Counted from the stretch's first letter, positions 55,222 through 64,000 are shown. The stretch: 64,000 bases of DNA from Halopiger djelfimassiliensis (GCF_000455365.1 NZ_HG315684.1:519611-583610); one strand, 5' to 3'. The notes: generated from the sequence alone by a model not told the origin. Numbers and translations: made by a program.

Positions 55222-58200
55222 TTACTCGTCGGTTTCGGCGGTCCCGTCGGTTTCGTTCCCCTCGGCCGCCGGCTCGGGCGCGTCCGAAGCGGCGGGTGAG
55301 TCGGGCACGGCGGATGCAGCCGGGCCGTCCGGAGCGGCCGGTGGTTCGGGGGCCGGAGTTACGGGCGGTTCAGGGTCCGCCGGAGCAGGGGGCTCCGGCG
55401 ACGTCGGTGGCTCGGGTTCCGGCTGCTCGGGGTCGGCGATCCCCTCGATCGTCACCGCCGTAGCGACGGTCTCGTTCCCGCTCGAGACCTCGAGCCCGTA
55501 CTCGCCGGGCTCGAGGCCGTCCGTTTCGCCGGTCAGCGGAACGGATTCTGTCGCCCCCGGTTCGAGCGAAACCGACGCCGAATCGACGACGACGCCATCG
55601 ACGGCGAGTTCGATGACCTGTGTCCCCGCCTCGTCGCCGACGTTCTCGATGGCCGCATCGACCTCGAGCGGGACCCCGCGTTCGACGGGATCGTTCGTAT
55701 CGGCGATCGAGACGGCGAACGCCGCGGGTTCAGTGGGTGTGATCTCACCCGCAGGGTCGGTCGCTGCGGTGAGCACCTCCTCGTAGTCGTAGTTGTCCAT
55801 ATCGACCGCCCAGACGAGCCGTTCGTCGTCGGTTTCGGGCGTCCACTCGACGGTGAACTCGCCGTCCCCCGGCTCGAGTTCGGTGATCGGTTCGTCGGCG
55901 GTCGTCCCCTCGATGAACTCGCTGCCGACGAGCAACGCGGCGTCGTTCGGGTTCTCGTAGCCGAAGGTCACTTCGATGGCGTCCGCGGTCGAGGTCGTCT
56001 CCTCGACGGTGATCGCGGGCAGTTCGGGGCGGACCTCGGCGATACACCGACCGGCGTCGGGGTTCGGGTGGTCGATCTCGCCGGGAGTCGCGTCCGGCGA
56101 GACGATGCCGGTGATCGCCGCGCCGAACGCGCCTTCGGGCACCTCGACGATCGCACCCTCGTCCGTTTCGGAGACGGTAAACGCCGTCCCGGTCTCGAAG
56201 ACGATCGTCCCCTCGAGAGGTGCGTCGACGTCCTCGCCGACCGTGATCGCGTACTCGCCCATGGTGTTGCCGAATCCGCCGGACTCGTAGAAGCCGGTGG
56301 CGACGATGATCGTGTCGCCGTCCTCGAACGACCCCGTTACCTCGGCGCGCGAACAGTCGACGAACTCCACGGCGAACGCCTCGGACCGGTCGTACTCGCC
56401 GGCGGGATCGGTCTCGGCGCGAACCGGGTCGTCGTAGCCGAAGTCCGCCATCGGAACCGCCCAGACGAGTCGTTCGTCGTCGGTTTCGGGCGTCCACTCG
56501 ACGGTGAACTCGCCGTCCCCCGGCTCGAGTTCTTCGACCGGTTGGTCGGCCGTCGTTCCCGCGACGAACTCGCCGCCCGGAAGCGCCGCATCGTTCGGGT
56601 TCTCGTAGCCGAAGGTCACGGCGAAGCCGTCGGCGATTTCCTCGACGGTTTCGACGGTCGTCGTCGGCCGTGCCGGCTGGATCGCATCACCACACTCGAG
56701 TGCCGCCGGCGGCGTCGCCAGCGTCGATTCGGCCTCGGCCGGCTGGTTGATCCACGGGACGATGAACGAACCGAACCGTCCCTCGTCGGGCACCTCGATG
56801 ACGACGGTTTCCGCGTCGACCTGCCGGATATCGAACGCCTCGCCGACCGCCATCACGACCGTCCCCGTGAACGGGGCGTCAACTTCCTCGCCGGCCGTGA
56901 CCCCGCTGTAGAACGCATCACCGGGACCGGCCGAATCGTACCAGAGCGTCCGCGGATACAGCGTCGTGCCCTCCTCGAGCGTTCCCTCGATCTCGACCCG
57001 GGTGCAGTCGGCGTACTCGACGAACAGATCGTCGACCGTCTCGTCGAGGTCGTAGTCGACCGTCTCGGTCGCGAGCGACTCGCCGTCGGCCGCCGCGACG
57101 ACGGTCACCTCGAGCGTGGCTCCGTCCTCGAGCGCCGGCTCCAAGCCGATCGACGCGTTCTCGAGGGACTCGTTCGCGGCGATCGGATCGGTCCGGCCGA
57201 GTTCCTGGCCGTCCTCGTCCGTGACGACGACGGCGTACTCGACGGACGCGATCGCCTCGTCGACGGTCAGCGACGCGCCGGACCCCGCCTGATCGCTCAC
57301 GGCGAGCGTCGCCTCGGGTTCGTCCGGTCGGTCCTCGACGGTAACGAACGCGCCGTCGAGGGCCGGCGAACCGCTCGCAGTGACGTACGGCTCGTCCGCG
57401 GCCCCGTCGGTGGCGGCGTACCGGAACGTCTCGTCGTCGGTCGTATCGTGGTGGACGGCGGCGACGATCGGCTGACTTTCCTCCAGCGGTTCCTCGAGCT
57501 CGATTTCGAGGAATTCGTGGTTGCCCGGCTCGAGATACGGTGAGACGCCGCGGATTCCATCGGGATCGACATCGACCGCGATCCCCTCGTAGACCGCCAC
57601 GAACCCGCCCTCGGAAAGGGTTATCTCGTCGACGACCACGCTGTCGCCGGCGGACGTCTGCTCGGAGACGGTGATCGTGGCCGTCCCCTCGCGTTCGTCG
57701 ACGTCCTCGAGTCGCTGGACGAGTTCGATCTCGACGTGCTGGACGAGTTCCGCCCCGTCGTCGATCCCTTCCCGGCCGGCGTAGCTCGCCGCGTCGGCCG
57801 CTGTCGACTCCGCCAGCGTCCGGAGTTGCGTGACGGTGAGTCGCTGGCGCTGGACGGCTCGCGCCGTTTCCCGGCTCGTAACCGCCGCAGCCGACCGGGT
57901 CTGTGTTGCCGTCACCCGCCGGGACTGGGAGAGAACCCCCGCAGCGCTGCCGCCCGCGAGGGTCTGGATCTGGACGGCGTCGACGACCTGTTGCTGGACG
58001 ACCGCGCCCTCGCCGGCACCGGCTGCGGCGGCCCGGACGTGCTCGACCTCGAGTCCCTGCTGGACCGTCGACTCGACTACGCCTTTCGCTGCGCCCGCCG
58101 CTGCATACTGGATCTGCGTGACCGAAACGGCCTGTTGCTGAGCGAGCACGCCGCCGGCAGCGCCGTCAGCCGCCGCCTGAAGCTGTTCGACGGTCGCCGT

Positions 58201-59250
58201 CTCGGCCGCCGCGATCGATCCGGTTGCAGCGCCGAACGACGCGGCGTGAATCCGATCGATCGTGATCCGCTGGCGCTGCTCGAGCCGGATCGTCCGGATC
58301 GACTGCAACGACCCCATACCCGCACCGCGGGCCACGGCCTGAGTCTGCTCGACCGTCGCCGCCTGCCGCTGGACGAGCGCCCCCTTGGCCGCCCCGCTGG
58401 CGGCCTCCTGTACTTCTTTCATCGTCACCCGCTGGGACTGTTCGGCCGTCACCCGCTGCTGTCGTTCGACCGCGGACACGCTGCCCTCGAGTGCGCCCGC
58501 ACCAGCGCCCGCCGCGGCGTGAAAGAGGTGCGAGAGCGTGACCCGCTGGCGCTGCTCGACCGTCAGCCGCTGGTACTGCTCGAGGACGCCGTAGGCACTC
58601 CCCTGTGCGGCTTCCCGGACGAGTGGGGTCGCGTCGTCGGTCGTCCCGGCCTCGCTTGCGGCACCCGAAGCGCCACCACGGGCGGCGGCCCGAATCCGGT
58701 CGACGGTCGCGCGGTGTGCCTGAGCGAGCGCACCGTGTGTCCCGCCCCACGCTGCGCTCTGGAGTTGGCTCGCGCTGGCGGTCCCGCGGTGGTCGAGCGC
58801 GCCGTCGATCGCTCCCGCGACCGCATGCTGAATCTGGGTCGCGTTCACCCGCTGTTCCTGCACCAACGCACCGTGGACCGCACCCGCCGTCGCCGCCTGT
58901 ACCTGCTGGGCGTCGGCTTGCAGGTGTTGTGTGACTGCTTCGCCCGCCCCGTCGATCGCGGCCGCTCGCTGTTGCTGGGTCACTTCGATGCCCTGTGTCT
59001 CGACGAGCGCGATGCCCTCGTCGACGCCGTCATCGACGGCCGTCTCGTGTTCTTGCGTTCCGTTCGTCCCCGCGTCCCTCGCGTCGGGCGTCATCGGTGT
59101 CGTCTCCGCCTCGGCCGGTGGTCCCTCCACCACACCGGTAGTTCCGTCGCGAACGGCCGATCCCGACACTCCGGCAAGGAGCGGCAGCGCGACGACGCTC
59201 GTGATCGCGGCGACGGCGACCAGCACGACCGCGGAGCCCGTTTTCCTCAT
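55222..59250 (-). CDS. Large exported surface protein with 23-residue glycine-zipper repeats
   Basis: The 1342-residue protein has a Sec-type signal peptide (AVVLVAVAAITSVVALPLLA), then an acidic spacer. Residues about 91-492 consist of roughly 17 repeats of about 23 residues, consensus TQIQxAAxGAxxGALxQxQxVTV, several with an eight-residue VEQRQRVT insertion. Residues 524-640 form a DUF7282-like beta domain (VVVDEITLSEGGFVAVYE), and 745-1172 hold two copies of a YENPNDAAL domain with near-identical stretches. A CARDB-like domain (1175-1268) follows, and a Pro/Glu-rich tail closes the protein. There is no clear membrane anchor at the end. The start is ATG 59250, where the signal peptide begins. 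Function is unknown; adhesion or envelope structure is likely. Confidence 0.85.
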   Translation of the reverse strand: MRKTGSAVVLVAVAAITSVVALPLLAGVSGSAVRDGTTGVVEGPPAEAETTPMTPDARDAGTNGTQEHETAVDDGVDEGIALVETQGIEVTQQQRAAAIDGAGEAVTQHLQADAQQVQAATAGAVHGALVQEQRVNATQIQHAVAGAIDGALDHRGTASASQLQSAAWGGTHGALAQAHRATVDRIRAAARGGASGAASEAGTTDDATPLVREAAQGSAYGVLEQYQRLTVEQRQRVTLSHLFHAAAGAGAGALEGSVSAVERQQRVTAEQSQRVTMKEVQEAASGAAKGALVQRQAATVEQTQAVARGAGMGSLQSIRTIRLEQRQRITIDRIHAASFGAATGSIAAAETATVEQLQAAADGAAGGVLAQQQAVSVTQIQYAAAGAAKGVVESTVQQGLEVEHVRAAAAGAGEGAVVQQQVVDAVQIQTLAGGSAAGVLSQSRRVTATQTRSAAAVTSRETARAVQRQRLTVTQLRTLAESTAADAASYAGREGIDDGAELVQHVEIELVQRLEDVDEREGTATITVSEQTSAGDSVVVDEITLSEGGFVAVYEGIAVDVDPDGIRGVSPYLEPGNHEFLEIELEEPLEESQPIVAAVHHDTTDDETFRYAATDGAADEPYVTASGSPALDGAFVTVEDRPDEPEATLAVSDQAGSGASLTVDEAIASVEYAVVVTDEDGQELGRTDPIAANESLENASIGLEPALEDGATLEVTVVAAADGESLATETVDYDLDETVDDLFVEYADCTRVEIEGTLEEGTTLYPRTLWYDSAGPGDAFYSGVTAGEEVDAPFTGTVVMAVGEAFDIRQVDAETVVIEVPDEGRFGSFIVPWINQPAEAESTLATPPAALECGDAIQPARPTTTVETVEEIADGFAVTFGYENPNDAALPGGEFVAGTTADQPVEELEPGDGEFTVEWTPETDDERLVWAVPMADFGYDDPVRAETDPAGEYDRSEAFAVEFVDCSRAEVTGSFEDGDTIIVATGFYESGGFGNTMGEYAITVGEDVDAPLEGTIVFETGTAFTVSETDEGAIVEVPEGAFGAAITGIVSPDATPGEIDHPNPDAGRCIAEVRPELPAITVEETTSTADAIEVTFGYENPNDAALLVGSEFIEGTTADEPITELEPGDGEFTVEWTPETDDERLVWAVDMDNYDYEEVLTAATDPAGEITPTEPAAFAVSIADTNDPVERGVPLEVDAAIENVGDEAGTQVIELAVDGVVVDSASVSLEPGATESVPLTGETDGLEPGEYGLEVSSGNETVATAVTIEGIADPEQPEPEPPTSPEPPAPADPEPPVTPAPEPPAAPDGPAASAVPDSPAASDAPEPAAEGNETDGTAETDE
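55805..55881 (-). repeat. 77-base direct repeat, copy A
   Basis: This copy lies inside the second YENPNDAAL module of the large exported protein. It matches 56456-56532 at 76 of 77 bases. Such identity within otherwise diverging modules suggests recent duplication or gene conversion. Confidence 0.75.
56456..56532 (-). repeat. 77-base direct repeat, copy B
   Basis: This copy lies about 650 bases from copy A, in the first YENPNDAAL module. It encodes the DGEFTVEWTPETDDERLVWA stretch of that module. Confidence 0.75.
57775..58980 (-). repeat. About 17 tandem 23-residue (69-base) glycine-zipper repeats
   Basis: Each unit has a GAxxGA-type small-residue helix flanked by Gln-rich ends, for example TQIQHAVAGAIDGALDHRGT and EQLQAAADGAAGGVLAQQQ. 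Most units are exactly 23 residues; three carry extra EQRQRVT segments. The tract is highly regular at the protein level but diverged at the DNA level. Confidence 0.85.
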
Positions 59251-59613
59251 GGACGCCCTCGCTGCAATCGACCCGTCACACAGCGCTGTCCCGGTCGTGA
59301 CGATCCCGCCTTCCGGCCCGCACCGGGGGAATGCGATCGCCGTCCCGGTTTCACCCTGCGATACTCCGCCTTGCCGAACTGCGTACACCCGGAGCGCATT
59401 CGTTTCACACCACCCGACCGAACCGACGCATAAGCGCGCCGGTCGTTTCGGCTCCACCGCTGACACAATCCCCGATTACGGCCGGCGAACCGATCGCGAT
59501 CGCCCACGTACCGTCGCCCCGTTCGAACCGATCGACCCGACGGAATGACAGCGGAGAGACACCGCGCCCTCGGAAACCGAAGTTTTGATCCGGGTTTACG
59601 AGAGAGGTGGCGT

Positions 59614-60189
59614 ATGGAAACCGACCAGCACTCGGTGGAACTCGTCGACGACACCGTCGTCCGACAGTTCGCTCGGGCGGCCCTGCTCGCGGCGCTGATG
59701 GGGGTTGCGTCGATGATCCCGATCCCGATCTCGGCGGTTCCGGGAACGATGCAACTGCTCGTGGTCTTTCTGGCGGGACTCTTTCTCGGCCCCGTCTGGG
59801 GAACGCTCTCGATGGTGTTTTACCTCGGGGCCGGCGCGCTCGGAGCGCCGGTGTTTGCCGGCATGAACGGCGGGTTCGGGTACCTTCTCGGAAACACCGG
59901 CGGCTTTCTCCTCTCGTTTCCGGTCGGCGCGCTGCTCGTCGGAGCCGTCGTCCACCGCGGCCGTACCGTCCGTGATCCGGCGGAGACGACCCTGCCGGTC
60001 CTGCTGTGTGCCCTCGCCGCGGCGACTGTCGTCGTCTACCTCGCCGGGTTCTCGTGGTTCGCGTGGGTGACGGAGACGACCCTCGCCGAATCGTTCACCG
60101 TCGTCACGCTGCCGCTGATCCCCGGCGACCTGCTCAAGATCGCCGCCGCCGTCGCCATCGTCAAAAGCGGCCGGATCGATCCAACGTAG
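59614..60189 (+). CDS. bioY: Biotin ECF transporter S component BioY
   Basis: The 191-residue membrane protein has six helices and the BioY motifs SMIPIPISAVPGTMQLLVVF, LGAGALGAPVFAGMNGG and GYLLGNTGGFLLSFPVGALL. It binds biotin. The ATG at 59614 (METDQHSVEL) is chosen because the longer frame upstream is not homologous. It is seven bases from bioM. Confidence 0.95.
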   Translation: METDQHSVELVDDTVVRQFARAALLAALMGVASMIPIPISAVPGTMQLLVVFLAGLFLGPVWGTLSMVFYLGAGALGAPVFAGMNGGFGYLLGNTGGFLLSFPVGALLVGAVVHRGRTVRDPAETTLPVLLCALAAATVVVYLAGFSWFAWVTETTLAESFTVVTLPLIPGDLLKIAAAVAIVKSGRIDPT

Positions 60190-60196
60190 CGACCGG

Positions 60197-60895
60197 ATGA
60201 TCGAGTTCCGATCCGTCTCCTACGCGTTCGGCGACGTCCCCGTTCTCGAGGACGTCTCGCTGACGATCGACGACGGCGAATTCGTGCTGCTTGCGGGCGC
60301 CAACGGGAGCGGCAAGACGACCCTGTTGCGACACTGCAACGGGCTGTTGACGCCCGACGCCGGCGACGTCCTCGTCGACGACACGCCGGTCGACGAAAAT
60401 CCCATCGCCGCCCGCTCGAGCGTCGGCATGGTCTTCCAGCACCCGCGCGATCAGTTCGTCGCGGCGACGGTCGGTGCCGACGTCGCGTTCGGCCCCGAAA
60501 ACCTCGGCCTCGACCGCGACGAGATCGACCGCCGGGTGACGACCGCACTCGAGGCGGTGAACATGGCGGGCCGCGAGGACGAACGAATCGAGGCGCTTTC
60601 GGGGGGCGAACAGGCCCGCGTCGCCATCGCTGGCGCGCTTGCGATGGCCCCGATGCATCTCGTCCTCGACGAACCGTTCACCGGGCTAGACGACCGCGCG
60701 CGCCGGTCGGTACTGTCACACCTCGAGTCGCTGACCGCCGACGGAACCGGCGTATTGCTCGCTACTCACGACCTTCGTGACGTCCTCGAGCTCGCCGACC
60801 GCGTCATCGCGATGGGTGACGGTCGCGTCGTCGTCGACGACCCACCGGAGCAGGCATGCGAGGAACTCGCGGCGCTCGACGTTCGCGTCCCGTGA
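60197..60895 (+). CDS. bioM: ECF transporter ATPase (BioM/EcfA)
   Basis: The 232-residue ABC ATPase has Walker A GANGSGKTT, the Q-loop FQHPRDQFVAA, signature LSGGEQARVAIAGAL and Walker B LVLDEPFTGLDD, and ends with LLATHDLRDVLELADRVI. It powers biotin uptake together with BioY and BioN. Confidence 0.95.
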   Translation: MIEFRSVSYAFGDVPVLEDVSLTIDDGEFVLLAGANGSGKTTLLRHCNGLLTPDAGDVLVDDTPVDENPIAARSSVGMVFQHPRDQFVAATVGADVAFGPENLGLDRDEIDRRVTTALEAVNMAGREDERIEALSGGEQARVAIAGALAMAPMHLVLDEPFTGLDDRARRSVLSHLESLTADGTGVLLATHDLRDVLELADRVIAMGDGRVVVDDPPEQACEELAALDVRVP

Positions 60896-60902
60896 CACAC
60901 CG

Positions 60903-61607
60903 ATGCTCACCTACGAACCCGACGAGACGTTCGCCCACCGGCTCGACCCACGCTCGAAGCTAGCGGTCCAGTTCGGCTTCGCCGCGACCGCACTGGCACA
61001 CACCGGTCCTCGAGCGTTGCTCGTCCTCTCCGTCGTGACGCTGGTCGCGCTCGCCACAGCACGGGTCCCGTTGGGGAACCTGCTCTATGCCTACCGGTTC
61101 GCAGTCGTCGTGCTCGCCATCGCTCCGCTGGCCGCGGCGGCGACGATCGGCGATCCCTGGATCGACCTCGAGAGAGGACGCGCATCCGCCCGGGCGAGTT
61201 ATCGCGTGCTCCTGATCCTGTTTGTCAGCGCTGCGTACGTTCGCTCGACGCCGGTCAGACACTCGCGAGCCGCGATCCAGCGGACGATCCCGGGAAAACC
61301 GGGTCAGCTTCTCGGTATCGGGATCGCGCTCGTCTTCCGGTTTCTCCCGGTACTCAGGAGTGACATGCGAACCATCCGCGACGCGATTGCCGCGCGTCTC
61401 GGAACCGAACGAAGCGTGCTCGAGCGCGCCAGTACGCTCGGTCTGCTCGGCCTCTCGCGGGCGTTCGATCGAGCGGATCGCCTGTCGCTTGCACTGCGGG
61501 CGCGGTGTTTCGCGTGGAATCCGACGTTACCCGCGCTTTCGTTTTCGCGACTGGACGTTCCAGTTCTGGGAGTCGCCGTCGGGCTAGCCCTTTCAGCACT
61601 CCTGTGA
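60903..61607 (+). CDS. bioN: ECF transporter transmembrane protein (BioN/EcfT)
   Basis: The 234-residue EcfT protein has about five helices. The two coupling regions contain Ala-Arg-Gly-type pairs, seen in RDAIAARLGTERS and LRARCFAWNPT. It starts seven bases after bioM and completes the bioYMN operon. Confidence 0.9.
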   Translation: MLTYEPDETFAHRLDPRSKLAVQFGFAATALAHTGPRALLVLSVVTLVALATARVPLGNLLYAYRFAVVVLAIAPLAAAATIGDPWIDLERGRASARASYRVLLILFVSAAYVRSTPVRHSRAAIQRTIPGKPGQLLGIGIALVFRFLPVLRSDMRTIRDAIAARLGTERSVLERASTLGLLGLSRAFDRADRLSLALRARCFAWNPTLPALSFSRLDVPVLGVAVGLALSALL

Positions 61608-61633
61608 TCTCGGTATCCGGCCGCCAGCCGCGC

Positions 61634-62023
61634 TCACTCCGCTTCGAACTCGACGGCACCGATCTCGTCGATCCGATCGGCGACGGACCGCTCGACCGGT
61701 TCGACGCGGGAAACGTCGCCGATTTCCTCGAGGAGTTCGACGGCCGCCGGCAACGCACGGAAGTCCGCAAGGGAGACGCCGCCCGCGGACGCGTCCCGCG
61801 TCCCGTCCGGGTCGCGGCTCTCGATCTCAGCAAGTCGGGCACAGCCGTCCGGATCGACCGCGAACCGGAACCGCGGCGCGCCGTAGGTAACGCGTTTCTT
61901 GCCGGCGTTCGTCTCGAGGGTCGTCTCGTAGGTCAGTCGAATATCGACGGACTCGAGGGTACCTTCGTGGTCGTACGCGGCTGTAGTTCCTTCCACGACT
62001 GCCGTCAGTTCTCTCTCACCCAT
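61634..62023 (-). CDS. Conserved haloarchaeal hypothetical protein
   Basis: The 129-residue protein starts MGERELTAVVEGTTAAYDHE and contains AGKKRVTYGAPRFRFAVDPD, a beta-rich middle. It is convergent with bioN. No motif is recognised and function is unknown. Confidence 0.7.
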   Translation of the reverse strand: MGERELTAVVEGTTAAYDHEGTLESVDIRLTYETTLETNAGKKRVTYGAPRFRFAVDPDGCARLAEIESRDPDGTRDASAGGVSLADFRALPAAVELLEEIGDVSRVEPVERSVADRIDEIGAVEFEAE

Positions 62024-62660
62024 TCACTGGGAGAGGCCGGTGAACCGGTAAAACAGTTCTGCCCACTCCGTTGACGAATATCGTCGCGACGAACGGGCTC
62101 ACGAGTCCAGCGTTTCCGGATAGAGGACACGACGCGCTACAGCACTCGAGTGAAAGGGGGGAGTTGCGAGAGCGGTGATGGGAGTGTGCTCACCGCAGAC
62201 CCAGCCGCGAGCGTCGTTTCACTGGGGGGTGGATTGACAAGCGGATGGGGGGATGGAATGCCTCCAGACGATAGCTCGTCTGGATGGGCATGCTGTAGTT
62301 ATTGGTGATAACTAATAATGCTTTGGAAGACGGATGTCTGACGTGGAGTGTATTTTCGAGGAAGAGACGAGTACAACCGAGCCGAAGATCACTATTCATT
62401 TATTTTTCTTTCGCGCACGAATAGCCAAACCCCGAATAGATATATTATTTGATTAGAAGATACTATTGTTATCTCAGCAGTCGTTATTTCTTGTTCTAAA
62501 GTGTAATAACAGAAGACTTATGCCGGCGACGGAATGATCTCACGAATACCCCACCCGGGAGAACCGTGTCGGAACTAGCGATGATCATGTCGGACGGATG
62601 CCGATGGTCGTCTCCGTTGACCGTGCGCTAACCAACCAAAGCAGACAACACTCACAACAC
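62024..62660. other. Long AT-rich region upstream of the S-layer gene
   Basis: The 637-base region has very AT-rich stretches (about 62240-62320 and 62385-62520, with tatatattatttgatt-like runs) against GC-rich flanks. It should hold the strong promoter of the S-layer gene and perhaps a long 5' untranslated leader, because the last 100 bases are GC-richer and have no coding frame. No RNA gene is recognisable. Confidence 0.5.
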
Positions 62661-64000
62661 ATGACAAACGAAGCAACATATCGTGAAAAGGGACGTGCAG
62701 TGTTCCTGGCAGCGATTATGGTCCTGTCCGTTGTCGCCATGTCGACCGCATTCGCGGGATCGGTGGCAGCGAACGAGGACCTCGACCTTCAGATCACCAA
62801 CGCCGATGAACTCGAGACGGTGTCTGAAGGAACTACGATCGACGTTGCGGTAGACGTATCGAACACTGGAAGCGAAAACGTAACCGAGACGGTCGAACTC
62901 GAAGTCGACGGTGAAACCGAAGACTCCGAAGAGGTCACCGTCGAAGGCGAGACAACCGAATCCGTCACCCTCTCGTACGACACCAGCAACATGGCTGGTG
63001 AGGAGCTGACGCTCCAGGCCACCGCCGGCTCCGTCACGTCCGACGAAGTGACGATGTCCGTCACCGGTGAGCTCGACTTCAACCCGCCGTACTCGGAGTC
63101 CCGCGTCTACGAGGGTGACACGCTCTACGCCTACCCGGGCGAGGAGATCGACACCGAGAACAACGACTATCAGGTCCGTCGCGTCACCGACAAATCCGAC
63201 GGTAAGGTCACCGACAGCAAACACAAAACCGACCTCACCTCGGACGACCTGGTGGAGTACAAAAACACCGGTATCGAAGTGTTCGAGATCGATACCGAAG
63301 GGTTCGAGGACGACGACTACTTCGTCCGTAGCAGCGGTGACGACTTCGCGTACCAGCCCGACACCAGAGACACCTTCGAGGTCGGCGGTCAGACGCTCAA
63401 CGTCGAACTCGAGGACGACGAAGTGAGCAATGAACCGCCGCTGGCGACGACCGACCTCGACATCGAATCCAACCGTGGTCCGTTCAGCGTGCTCGTCGGT
63501 GCCGAAGGCGACCTCGACAACGAGGAACTGTTCAACATCTTCACGAACGGTCCCGAATCCGGCCCTGCCTACGACGACGACGAGGTCTACAAGGCCACCG
63601 AGGACGAACTCAACGACCTCGACGGGGACGTCGGTGTCGGTCCGTTCAACGCCGTCCTCCTCGAAGACGGCGAGGACGACTCGGACGAGAAGATCGCACT
63701 CGTCGGTCTCAGCGACCGCGAAAAGGCGCTCAACTTCACGGACATCGACGAAGACGTGTACAACCTCGAGTTCGAAGCTCCGAACACGAACGCTGAAGCG
63801 TCCGCCGAGATCGAGGTCACGGAACTCGACGTCGACGGTGGCTTCTCCGAGGGTGTTTACACCCAGACCGCCGGTGACTACGTCCAGGTCTCCCTCGAGC
63901 TCGAAGACACCGACGACACGTACATCCAGTTCGGTAACGCAGAGTCCCAATTCGTCGACATCCTCCACCTCGACGATGACGACGAAAACGACGAAGTGAG
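62661..64000 (+). CDS. S-layer glycoprotein, N-terminal part (continues past window)
   Basis: The frame opens at 62661 and stays open to the window edge (446 codons). It starts MTNEATYREKGRAVFLAAIM with a hydrophobic signal peptide ending at Ala37 (GSVAA), as in haloarchaeal surface glycoproteins. The mature part is strongly acidic with CARDB-like strands (TIDVAVDVSNTGSENVTETV) and S-layer blocks such as SRVYEGDTLYAYPGEE and RGPFSVLVGAEGDL. Sequons such as NVT and NFT are present. Codon choice is strongly biased, as expected for an abundant protein. The C-terminal PGF-CTERM anchor would be outside the window. Confidence 0.9.
   Translation, partial: MTNEATYREKGRAVFLAAIMVLSVVAMSTAFAGSVAANEDLDLQITNADELETVSEGTTIDVAVDVSNTGSENVTETVELEVDGETEDSEEVTVEGETTESVTLSYDTSNMAGEELTLQATAGSVTSDEVTMSVTGELDFNPPYSESRVYEGDTLYAYPGEEIDTENNDYQVRRVTDKSDGKVTDSKHKTDLTSDDLVEYKNTGIEVFEIDTEGFEDDDYFVRSSGDDFAYQPDTRDTFEVGGQTLNVELEDDEVSNEPPLATTDLDIESNRGPFSVLVGAEGDLDNEELFNIFTNGPESGPAYDDDEVYKATEDELNDLDGDVGVGPFNAVLLEDGEDDSDEKIALVGLSDREKALNFTDIDEDVYNLEFEAPNTNAEASAEIEVTELDVDGGFSEGVYTQTAGDYVQVSLELEDTDDTYIQFGNAESQFVDILHLDDDDENDEV

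Noticed and set aside
57736-59433. Plus-strand open frame of about 565 codons opposite the surface protein
   Set aside because: Residues are a mirror of the repeat tract (Leu/Asp/Arg-rich). The minus-strand gene has signal peptide, repeats and domains, so the plus frame is not used.
1-64000. tRNA, rRNA or CRISPR arrays
   Set aside because: I scanned for the TPsiC-type ggttcgaatcc words, for rRNA-like conserved blocks and for spaced direct repeats and saw none that hold up. A covariance-model search would be needed to exclude weak cases.

Overview
This is a haloarchaeal chromosome segment. The evidence is a high-G+C sequence with the over-used CTCGAG word, acidic proteins, TATA boxes just upstream of starts (often leaderless), ATGA-overlapping operons, archaeal information genes (LSm, L37e, archaeal TyrRS and AspRS, Elp3), archaeal CoA and ether-lipid enzymes (pantoate kinase, phosphopantothenate synthetase, GGGP synthase), F420 enzymes, and an S-layer glycoprotein start at the right edge. 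The style fits Natrialbales-type haloarchaea, but genus cannot be fixed from sequence alone. No rRNA, tRNA, CRISPR array or intact transposase gene was found.

Layout. 0.5-13 kb: a Tat/lipobox PQQ-propeller protein, M24 peptidase, winged-helix regulator, 3-hydroxyacyl-CoA dehydrogenase with an APH-like kinase, a UPF0104 membrane protein, HAD hydrolase, SDR, F420-dependent oxidoreductase, AIR-synthase-like protein and a Tat-exported HEIFH metalloprotein. 13-24 kb: Dna2-like nuclease-helicase, small membrane proteins, zincin, LSm-L37e pair, threonine synthase, a degenerate nuclease-like gene and GGGP synthase. 24-29 kb: two Bat-type HTH regulators around a sirtuin, a P450 and AspRS. 29-36 kb: pantoate kinase and phosphopantothenate synthetase flank a 964-residue membrane protein with 13 DUF1508 repeats, then TyrRS. 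35-39 kb: tandem TenA proteins, ZIP transporter, Elp3. 40-46 kb: a complete mrp/mnh ABCDEFG cation/proton antiporter operon. 46-47.7 kb: an AT-richer islet with a Tat-exported protein of unknown function and a frameshifted SHOCT gene. 47.7-55 kb: an S1/OB/DHH protein with a degraded DHH motif, metallo-beta-lactamase proteins, OsmC, gamma-carbonic anhydrase-like protein and small haloarchaeal proteins. 55-62 kb: a 1342-residue exported repeat protein divergent from a bioY-bioM-bioN biotin ECF transporter. 62-64 kb: a long AT-rich leader region and the start of the S-layer glycoprotein gene.

Genes that work together: PoK and PPS make 4'-phosphopantothenate for CoA; BioYMN imports biotin; MrpA-G exchanges Na+ for H+; the two TenA proteins probably salvage thiamin pyrimidine; LSm and L37e are a conserved translation/RNA pair. 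The most unusual content is the large exported protein with about 17 glycine-zipper 23-residue repeats, the 13-fold DUF1508 membrane protein inside the CoA genes, and the AT-rich islet with a broken SHOCT gene.
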